A DNA stretch of 64,000 nucleotides from Comamonas sp. (lineage in GTDB: Bacteria > Pseudomonadota > Gammaproteobacteria > Burkholderiales > Burkholderiaceae_C). Numbering within the stretch: the stretch's first letter is position 1; the number at the start of each line of letters is the position of its first letter. The notes below the pieces were generated by a model. The model was not told where the DNA came from. It searched no databases and saw only the letters and a program-made list of their open reading frames with translations. Of this stretch, positions 58,351 through 64,000 are shown piece by piece. The DNA is taken from positions 1 through 64,000 of the forward strand of contig JADMKK010000020.1 of NCBI GenBank assembly GCA_015478895.1. The letters are read 5' to 3'. The translations under genes were made by a program, and so were the position numbers.

Positions 58351-58676
58351 GGTGGTGCTCCTGGTGGTGCTGCACAGGGCTGGAAAAAACGCATACATTC
58401 AAGTATTGCGTTTAATGAAGCTGAATAAAAACATTTTGCAACCAAAGAAAATAATTGTTGATATAAAAATACTTTGAAAAATATTCAGTAATAGTTTTTA
58501 TAAAAATTCAGAAAATTTTTCCGAGAATATTTTGTTTTTATTATGGAAAAATTCTGTGTTTATTATTTTCGTTTGTAGTCATTAATCGATTGACTGATAA
58601 AAGGTATTTGCACTGCCCATTAAAAAGGCCACCTCGATGGTGGCCTTGGGCAGGTTAGCGCTGCGGGCGCTCAGAT
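58351..58676. other. 326-bp AT-rich intergenic region
   Basis: Between the MHYT gene and the VOC gene, which point the same way. Bases about 58400-58600 are very A/T-rich with several TTTTT/AAAAA runs and TATTTT motifs, suitable for a promoter or UP element of the MHYT gene; no clear -35/-10 pair was picked. The right edge holds the VOC gene terminator. Confidence 0.5.
58625..58647 (-). terminator. Terminator of the first VOC gene
   Basis: On the minus strand AAGGCCACC, loop ATCGA, GGTGGCCTTTTTA; nine-base arms and a T5 run. Confidence 0.88.
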
Positions 58677-59060
58677 TCAAGCTTTGGGTGGGCGGTGCAT
58701 CAGGCACACCTTGTTGCCCGATGGGTCACGCAGGTAGGCCAAATACAGCTTCATGCGCTCATCGCCACGCCAGCCGGGCGCATCTTCAATGGCTGTGCCA
58801 CCGGCAGCCAGAGCTGCTTCATAGGCGGCGGTGGCTTGCTCTACCGACTCTGCCGCAAAGCCCAGCGTAAAGCCGTTTGCCGCTGTGGCGGGCTCGCCGT
58901 CGATGGGTGTGGTCACGCTGAAGGTATTGCCCGCATGGCGCCAGAAATAGCGGTGACGGTCTTGAAAGCCCGGCTTGGCACCCAGCGTGCCAAGCAGCGC
59001 GTTGTAGAACTTTACCGAGGCGTCGAGGTCATTGGCGCCGAGCATGATGTGGCTGAACAT
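58677..59060 (-). CDS. VOC family (glyoxalase/bleomycin-resistance-like) protein, copy 1
   Basis: 127 residues with the beta-alpha-beta-beta-beta VOC module repeated twice: FSHIMLGANDLDASVKFYNALLGTLG, then AANGFTLGFAAESVEQATAAYEAALAAGG and LAYLRDPSGNKVCLMHRP. Metal ligands would be His5, a mid-chain residue and Glu/His near the end; not certain. A paralogue lies 438 bp upstream. Substrate unknown. Confidence 0.85.
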   Translation of the reverse strand: MFSHIMLGANDLDASVKFYNALLGTLGAKPGFQDRHRYFWRHAGNTFSVTTPIDGEPATAANGFTLGFAAESVEQATAAYEAALAAGGTAIEDAPGWRGDERMKLYLAYLRDPSGNKVCLMHRPPKA

Positions 59061-59156
59061 GGTGTGCGTGTCTCCTAGTGTTGTTGGTGAGTGTTCCGTG
59101 ACAGATGCTAGAGCAGCACGGTCTGGCGGGCGTCGCGCAGGTGATGGGGTAGTTTG

Positions 59157-59215
59157 AAATTAATAGCTGTCTGCCCTTATGGATATTGGGCTAGAGGCTG
59201 TTTTTGCTTGTAATT
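59157..59215. repeat. Comamonadaceae-type interspersed repeat, left copy
   Basis: AATAGCTGTCTGCCCTTAT then ATTGGGCTAGAGGCTGTTT. It is in inverse orientation to the copy at 59453, and together they flank the 59220-59450 repeat block. Confidence 0.65.
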
Positions 59216-59452
59216 GTTTTTTTGAGGGTGGCTGGTCGGGTGTCGGCCCGACGGCCGAGTAACTTTCTTATGGCGATAAGAAAGTCACCAAAGAAGCGCG
59301 TCTGCCGACGGCTGTCCGGCTGAACTCCCCGGCGCTCCTGCGTCGCTCTGATCAAACAGGCAGCCGGAGATTTGATTTTTTATATTGAAACGCGCGACGC
59401 TTGCGCGCGCGTGGTGCGTTGGCGCTGTGCTGCTAAGGGAATGTTTTTGTGA
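59216..59452. repeat. Hairpin-rich repeat block
   Basis: Contains ACTTTCTTAT, GGCG, ATAAGAAAGT (59262-59285), a perfect ten-base stem followed by TCACCAAAGAAG, then GC-rich palindromes and CGCGCGACGC/GCGCGCGCG. The ACTTTCTT...AAGAAAGT-(T/A)ACC-AAAGAA core is very like a repeated DNA module I have seen scattered in many beta- and gammaproteobacteria. No coding frame. With the flanks it accounts for the 59061-59498 gene-free stretch. Confidence 0.5.
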
Positions 59453-59508
59453 TTTAAACCAAATAAGGGTCTAGCCCTTATGTAGCAATGGTAAGTAGCT
59501 ATGGTTTA
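59453..59508. repeat. Comamonadaceae-type interspersed repeat, right copy
   Basis: AATAAGGGTCTAGCCCTTAT then GCAATGGTAAGTAGCTATGG, the reverse complement arrangement of the left copy at 59157. Confidence 0.65.
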
Positions 59509-59885
59509 TGAATAATGCAGAGCTTGTGCCCGTCCGGGTCACGCACATAAGCCAGATAGCGGCGGGGGCCACCGCCTTCGCGCCAGCCGGGGGGGTCTTC
59601 GATTTGGGTGCCGCCGTGGGCAAGGGCTGCGGCTACCGCTTGGTCAACCTGCTCGGGCGATGCTGCAGCCAAGCCCAGCGTAAAACCGTTGTAGTGCGTG
59701 GCAGGCTCACCATCTCTTGGCATGGCAATCAGCAGGCGAAAGCCGTTGTGACTCCACACAAAGCGGTCAAAACCATTGACATGAATGTGCGTGCTAGGCG
59801 CGGTGCCAAGTGCGCCCAGTACAGCGTCGTAGAAGCGGCGGCTGGCTTCGGGGTGGTTGGTGCCTAGGAGGAGATGGGTGAGCAC
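59499..59885 (-). CDS. VOC family protein, copy 2
   Basis: 128 residues, paralogue of the gene at 58677: LTHLLLGTNHPEASRRFYDAVLGALG, HYNGFTLGLAAASPEQVDQAVAAALAHGG, YLAYVRDPDGHKLCIIHKP. Starts at GTG 59885 with no ribosome site; just 7 bases before it lies the stop of the AT-rich gene, so its original upstream sequence may have been replaced and it may now depend on coupling. Confidence 0.82.
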   Translation of the reverse strand: MLTHLLLGTNHPEASRRFYDAVLGALGTAPSTHIHVNGFDRFVWSHNGFRLLIAMPRDGEPATHYNGFTLGLAAASPEQVDQAVAAALAHGGTQIEDPPGWREGGGPRRYLAYVRDPDGHKLCIIHKP

Positions 59886-59892
59886 AAGAAAA

Positions 59893-60858
59893 TTAAAAAT
59901 CTATATTGAATTGAAAATCTTCATCTATTGGGGTGCTCGATTTTAATATTAATGTTGGTCTTTTATCCATTTTTAAGGAGGTCTTCATATTCCTATTAAC
60001 GTGGCAGTCGACAATGCATTTTTTGAATAAAGAGTCCTTAAATCTAGAGACGTCGCCGGTTTCCGGATAACAGTTTAATATATGGCCTGAATATTTGAAG
60101 CCTAAAGAATTGGATGATTGATTGCCTCTAGTAAGAGTTCCCTCAAGTCTATACCGATGATTATGTTGAAGGTGAGGTAGTAGAATATCTTCTTCAGATT
60201 CATTAACTATTGGAATAAAAAATGACTTTTCTTTTTCATCAATTGTTTCTTTATTTATTTTATCGTCATTTAATACGGCAATTTCAAATAATCTTTCTTT
60301 TTCAATTGGATTTACTATTTTGTGTACAATAGCTGGTGGCATTTTCTTATACCAGTCCAAAAATTCATTGTCTATTTCAATTTTTGTTCCATTAGGGAGT
60401 GTAATTAGCGTGTAAACGATACCATTCCTGGTTAATTTTTTTCCCTTTTCTATTTCTTCATTGGAAACTCCAAGTTTTTTGAGTTTTATAAAATCTACAA
60501 ATGCATTCATGGATTTTGTGAGGATTTTTTTAAAGCTTACATCTTTGAAATCATTTTCTGCTATTTTTTCACCAGCTTTTTTTAAATATGATGCAGAAAA
60601 AATTCCACCACTTGTTAAAAGTAATGATGAAAATGGGTTGTCGACGATGGTAGCAATCCATGAACCTTCTTTTATTTTTACGGGAATCTCATATGGATTA
60701 TCGATAAAATAAGAATGTTGTTTGGAGTTGAAAAATTTAATAATATCGTTAAAGCCCGATAGTGCGTTAGCCGCTGCTGCTAGATCAATAACACCATCTT
60801 TGGTTCTTTCTCCATAATATTTAATATATGCAAAATTTTCTTTTGTTAGATTTTTCAT
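59893..60858 (-). CDS. AT-rich hypothetical protein coupled to the NERD helicase
   Basis: 321 residues, rich in Lys/Ile/Asn/Phe; the gene is about one-third G+C against about 60% around it, a clear sign of transfer. N-terminal pattern KYYGERTKDGVIDLAAAANA, SGFNDIIKFF and VKIKEGSWIA recalls a fold in uncharacterised prokaryotic proteins (ID-x-aliphatic helix then EGSW strand), but I cannot name the family. A hydrophobic patch (FSSLLLTSGGIFSASYL, residues about 76-92) may be membrane-interacting. The C-terminal part (about 225-321) is a beta-rich domain with HLQHNHRYRLEGTL and several cysteines. ATG is one base after the helicase TAA (TAATATG). Confidence 0.8.
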   Translation of the reverse strand: MKNLTKENFAYIKYYGERTKDGVIDLAAAANALSGFNDIIKFFNSKQHSYFIDNPYEIPVKIKEGSWIATIVDNPFSSLLLTSGGIFSASYLKKAGEKIAENDFKDVSFKKILTKSMNAFVDFIKLKKLGVSNEEIEKGKKLTRNGIVYTLITLPNGTKIEIDNEFLDWYKKMPPAIVHKIVNPIEKERLFEIAVLNDDKINKETIDEKEKSFFIPIVNESEEDILLPHLQHNHRYRLEGTLTRGNQSSNSLGFKYSGHILNCYPETGDVSRFKDSLFKKCIVDCHVNRNMKTSLKMDKRPTLILKSSTPIDEDFQFNIDF

Positions 60859-60859
60859 A

Positions 60860-62686
60860 TTAAATTGACATTAAGAGATTTATTGATCTAGTCGCCGCCA
60901 CATAAGCCAATTTGGATTCCATTTCCAAATCCTCTTGGTTCATCTTCTCTTTTGGCTCCGAAGTTAATACCGCCACCACCGGCCATTCCAGCCCTTTGCT
61001 GGCATGCATGGTCATCACTTTGATGGTGTTGTCTTGCGGCTTAAAGTCGCCGCTGCCTTTGCGCACTTTGTGCGGCATGCCTTTGCGGGCCAAGGCGCGG
61101 CTGCAGATGTCCATGCCGTCCCAGTCCCGGCACAGCACGGCCATCTCGCCCCAGGCGTGGCCTTGGGCGTGCTGCTCGGCTAATAGCTCTGCAATCTTGG
61201 CTGCGCGTTCGGGCAGGGTGGGCAGGTTGATGACGATGGGCTCTGGCCCTTCGCGCCCGCAGCCCATGGGGGCGAGCAGGGGGATGCCGTCTTCGTCCTT
61301 GGCGTCTTCTGCTTGGAGCATGCTGCCCGCCACTTGGTTGGCCAGTTGCAGAATCTGCCGCGTGTTGCGGTAGTTAATTTTGAGGATGGTGGTGCGGCCC
61401 ATGGCTTGGATGCCCACGCTCTTCAAACTAAAGCCCATCTTGCCGCTGCGGCGGTAGATGCTTTGCGCATCGTCATACAGCAGGAGCAGGCTGTTGGTGT
61501 TAGGGCAGATCATTTGGGTGATGAGCTTGAGCCACTCGGGCGCAAAGTCATGCCCCTCGTCGATCAGGATGGCGTGGTACTGGCCTGCGGGGATGTGGCC
61601 TTTGTCCACGCTCTCGATCAGGCAGCGCACGTATTCATCCATCTTCGCGCCCACCTCCCAGTTGGCGGCGTAGGCGGGCAGTTGGTGGTAGGCCTTGAGC
61701 TGGGCATACACCCATTTGTGAAAGTGGCGCACGTGCACGCGCTCGCTCAGGCCTTTGTGCTCGATGTGCGCGGCCAGTTTGACGGCCAGCGGCTCGTTGT
61801 AGCAAAGCACCAAGATCGGTTTGCTGCCGGGGCCTTGGGTTTGCGCCAGATGCTCGGCGCGGTAGCCAAGGATCATGGTTTTGCCAGAGCCTGCCACGCC
61901 GTGGATAACGCGGTGGCCGTCGCCCAGGCTGCGGGCCAGTTGCTCTTGCTGCAAGTCCATCACGCGCATGATGTCGGGCAGGCGTTCTTCGGCAGCGTTT
62001 TCTGCGGCGGCTTGGGCGTTGTCGTCGGCAAACAGGTTGTGCTGCTCGGGCACGCGCACTTCGGGGAAGAGAATCCAGCGGATGCGGTCAAGCTGGGGCA
62101 GGGTGATGGCGCTATGACGGCCAAATTGGTGTGGAAACATGTTCCACAGCCGTTCCTGAAAGGCTTCAGGTTCGACGTTTTCAAACATTTCGTCTTGGCA
62201 GATGGCCAGCCTTGAAGGGATCGCGCCATCCAGACCTGCTGCGTCGAACTGCGCGCGAGTAATGCGCGTTAAGACTACGCCATAGCCCCAAGGGAAGATG
62301 GGCTTGCCTTTGTGAGGCCCGTCAATATGTTGCAGCTGTGGGTCTTGCCCCAAGGCGTTGATGACTTGGATAGCGCAGTGGCGGGCTTGGGTGAGCGGGT
62401 TGTTCACCGTTTTGGGCTGGCCCGTTGAGGTATCGAGAATCTCGAAGCTATCTCGGCTGGCGTATCGGATGGTGTGGGGGTGCCAGTCCTTGGTCTCCAA
62501 AATTAGCGCGCCGCGGTGCGGGTGCAGCACGACAAAGTCTGGGTGCGTGTGCTTGGGGCCAATGGGCACGTCGTACCAGAGCAGGTAGTCGTCCTCCAGC
62601 TTTTGCTCTAAACGTTCGGATAAGCGCTTTTCACCCGTTGTCATTCGGTGCAGGCACGTCCCCCGTGCCGGTATTTGCGTTGCCAT
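60860..62686 (-). CDS. NERD-domain nuclease fused to UvrD-type superfamily 1 helicase
   Basis: 608 residues from ATG 62686 (a TTG at 62746 would add 20). N-terminal NERD domain, residues about 15-75: GEKRLSERLEQKL, Asp50 in HPDFVV, Glu64-x-Lys66 in LILETKDW, a PD-(D/E)xK-like nuclease core. SF1 motifs: I GVAGSGKT (Lys269), II LIDEGHDF (Asp376), III YDDAQSIY (404-411), IV NYRNTRQI (438), V MTMHASKGLEW (558-568), VI AYVAATRS (594-601). The chain ends soon after motif VI. Host-like G+C except the last codons. Likely DNA-acting; the pair with the AT-rich gene suggests an immunity system. Confidence 0.9.
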   Translation of the reverse strand: MATQIPARGTCLHRMTTGEKRLSERLEQKLEDDYLLWYDVPIGPKHTHPDFVVLHPHRGALILETKDWHPHTIRYASRDSFEILDTSTGQPKTVNNPLTQARHCAIQVINALGQDPQLQHIDGPHKGKPIFPWGYGVVLTRITRAQFDAAGLDGAIPSRLAICQDEMFENVEPEAFQERLWNMFPHQFGRHSAITLPQLDRIRWILFPEVRVPEQHNLFADDNAQAAAENAAEERLPDIMRVMDLQQEQLARSLGDGHRVIHGVAGSGKTMILGYRAEHLAQTQGPGSKPILVLCYNEPLAVKLAAHIEHKGLSERVHVRHFHKWVYAQLKAYHQLPAYAANWEVGAKMDEYVRCLIESVDKGHIPAGQYHAILIDEGHDFAPEWLKLITQMICPNTNSLLLLYDDAQSIYRRSGKMGFSLKSVGIQAMGRTTILKINYRNTRQILQLANQVAGSMLQAEDAKDEDGIPLLAPMGCGREGPEPIVINLPTLPERAAKIAELLAEQHAQGHAWGEMAVLCRDWDGMDICSRALARKGMPHKVRKGSGDFKPQDNTIKVMTMHASKGLEWPVVAVLTSEPKEKMNQEDLEMESKLAYVAATRSINLLMSI

Positions 62687-63024
62687 GGCTGTCTCGCTGC
62701 ATGCACCCCTGTTGGTCTGGGTGCTGGTTGTATCTATTCGTTGCAACGCTTATAGAAGCAAATGGCATGTGCCTCAACGCTGGCCTACCATCTGTCAGAT
62801 TAGGACTACAGAAATTTTTTGGTGTTTTTTGGGGTTAGCCCTTGATAGGTAAGGGCAAGTAGCTATATTTATTGAATTTCTACCCATCGCAAACTCTGAC
62901 AAGCGGCAGCTTTGGTACGCGTTTGTCGGGTGCTTAAGGGGCATACATTGACTTGTGCGCTGCTGTGTTGGCAGGCACCATGCGGTATGAGTGGCCCATG
63001 CTTGCAAATTTAGAAGGAAGAACC
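62687..63024. other. 338-bp intergenic region between divergent genes
   Basis: Carries the promoters for the helicase (-) and DUF924 gene (+). It contains the repeat at 62830-62880; no other feature is evident, and no clear promoter hexamers were chosen. Confidence 0.6.
62830..62880. repeat. Comamonadaceae-type interspersed repeat
   Basis: GGGGTTAGCCCTTGATAGG then AAGGGCAAGTAGCTATATTT; same consensus as at 63757. Confidence 0.65.
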
Positions 63025-63681
63025 ATGTCTGCACCCTACAAACCCATGTCTTTGCCCATCGCCCAAGTGCTTGATCCGCGCCTGTCGCAGGTGCTGGAGT
63101 ACTGGCTGGGCGCAGAGCTGCCCTCCAACGAGAGCGCGCTGGCGCGCAAGGCGTTGTGGTTTACCAAATCCGAGGAGATGGATGAAGAGATTCGCCACCT
63201 CTTTGGCGGGCTGCTGCAAGAGGCTTTGTTGGGCAAATTGGATGCGGAGGCGATGGAGTCGCCGCTGGGTTTACTGGCGGTGTTGATCGTGCTCGATCAG
63301 TTCACGCGCAATGCCTACCGGGGCACGCCCAAGAGTTTTGCGGGTGACAAGCGGGCGCTGGAGTTGGCGCTCAAGGGCATTGATCGGGGCTGGGACGTGG
63401 AGGACACCATTCCTCCCGTCGCGCGCATTTTTCTGTACCTGCCGCTGGAGCATGCAGAAGATATGGAAATGCAGAACAACAGTGTGGTGGCGTTTGAGCA
63501 GCTGCACCAAGAGTCAGAGCCTGAGTTGCAGGATTTTTTTGCGGGCACGCTGGATTACGCGCACAAGCACCTGGATGTGATTGAGCAGTTTGGGCGCTTT
63601 CCCCACCGCAATGCCATTTTGGGACGCGAGAGCACGCCTGCAGAAAAAGCCTATTTGAGCCAGCCGGGCGCTGGTTTTTAG
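63025..63681 (+). CDS. DUF924 family protein
   Basis: 218 residues. VLEYWLGAELP, KALWFTKSEEMDEEIR, LIVLDQFTRNAYRGTPKSFAGD, FLYLPLEHAEDMEMQ and EQFGRFPHRNAILGRESTPAE are all family hallmarks; all-helical, TPR-like fold expected. Biochemical role unknown. ATG 63025 follows GAAGGAAGAACC. Confidence 0.9.
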   Translation: MSAPYKPMSLPIAQVLDPRLSQVLEYWLGAELPSNESALARKALWFTKSEEMDEEIRHLFGGLLQEALLGKLDAEAMESPLGLLAVLIVLDQFTRNAYRGTPKSFAGDKRALELALKGIDRGWDVEDTIPPVARIFLYLPLEHAEDMEMQNNSVVAFEQLHQESEPELQDFFAGTLDYAHKHLDVIEQFGRFPHRNAILGRESTPAEKAYLSQPGAGF

Positions 63682-63708
63682 CGCAGCGGTAGCCACGGCT
63701 TTCTCGTT

Positions 63709-63745
63709 AAAAAGCCGCTTGGGCAGGAACCCAGGCGGCTTTTTT
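63709..63745. terminator. Terminator after the DUF924 gene
   Basis: AAAAAGCCGC pairs with GCGGCTTTTT, with inner TGGG/CCCA, and a T6 run; an A run on the left allows use from the minus strand as well. Confidence 0.9.
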
Positions 63746-63756
63746 AATGTTTTAGG

Positions 63757-63800
63757 CCTCTAGCCCTTATGCAGCAAGGGCAAGTAGCTATCAATTGATG
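63757..63800. repeat. Comamonadaceae-type interspersed repeat
   Basis: CTCTAGCCCTTATGCAGCAA then GGGCAAGTAGCTATCAATTG; the best copy of the consensus in the window. Confidence 0.7.
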
Positions 63801-63874
63801 AATCATCCACCCTGCGCCGCGATGGCAAATGCCATTGCAGCGCAGAAAATCGATGGATTGGGTTGCTGAGCGAA

Positions 63875-64000
63875 TTATGGTTTGGCGGTGCTGAACATGT
63901 CCTTGAAGCTTTCGCGCAGCACGTTTTTTTGCACCTTGCCCATGGTGTTGCGGGGCAGTTCTTGCTCAATAAAGCAGCGCTTGGGCACCTTGAAGTTGGC
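63875..64000 (-). CDS. AMP-binding acyl-CoA synthetase, C-terminal end only (MatB-like)
   Basis: The last 41 residues of an ANL-superfamily enzyme: FKVPKRCFIEQELPRNTMGK and VQKNVLRESFKD. The Lys in PRNTMGKVQK is the adenylation lysine. The TMGKVQKNVLR form is what I associate with malonate-CoA ligases, so MatB is likely, but the substrate pocket lies outside the window. Confidence 0.8.
   Translation of the reverse strand, partial: ANFKVPKRCFIEQELPRNTMGKVQKNVLRESFKDMFSTAKP

Noticed and set aside
1-64000. CRISPR array, prophage or intact insertion sequence
   Set aside because: No regularly spaced direct repeats, phage structural genes or transposase genes were found anywhere in the window.

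Overview
The window is bacterial chromosome with host-like G+C near 60% and looks like a member of the Comamonadaceae (Burkholderiales, Betaproteobacteria). Three things point there: the gene order secG, tRNA-Leu(GAG), nuoA-N, DUF2818, DUF1178; the protein sequences themselves; and the many short intergenic elements with an ATAGCT(G/A)C core that are common between genes in this family. The genus cannot be fixed from the sequence alone.

Layout. 1-4049: alaA (5' end outside the window), hom and thrC, for alanine and threonine biosynthesis. 4242-7830: molybdenum cofactor genes mobB, moeA, moaD and moaE, with moaD and moaE separated by a serine-recombinase-tail protein and two small minus-strand genes. 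8024-10471: a PfpI/DJ-1 protein and a minus-strand cytochrome b561/YceI/YceI group. 10710-18555: clpB with a possible heat-shock promoter, a small membrane protein, an aldehyde dehydrogenase, a GNAT acetyltransferase, a methyltransferase and dusC. 18568-21530: a phospholipase D-type lipoprotein and ribD. 21547-29131: an AT-rich type IV minor pilin operon (pilV, pilW, pilX, pilY1, pilE, fimT). 29377-33415: rpsO, pnp, tpiA, secG. 33542-48449: tRNA-Leu and the complete 14-gene complex I operon plus DUF2818. 48526-55632: a DUF1178 gene and a branched-chain-type ABC importer (two ATPases, two tandem binding proteins, two permeases). 55733-64000: an accessory stretch with a DTW-domain tRNA modification enzyme, a methyltransferase, a structured small RNA candidate, a frameshifted MHYT gene, two VOC proteins, an AT-rich gene of unknown function coupled to a NERD-helicase, a DUF924 protein, and the 3' end of an acyl-CoA synthetase.

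How the genes fit together. The conserved blocks are ordinary housekeeping: amino acids, Moco, protein quality control, RNA turnover, respiration and uptake. The regions most likely to hold something new are: (1) the NERD-nuclease/UvrD-type helicase with its translationally coupled partner of about one-third G+C (59893-62686), a plausible undescribed defence-type pair; (2) a promoter, four stem-loops and a terminator at 57326-57524 with no convincing coding sequence; (3) the recombinase-derived small protein and minus-strand gene pair inside the Moco cluster; and (4) the low-G+C pilin island with a gene remnant upstream of pilV.
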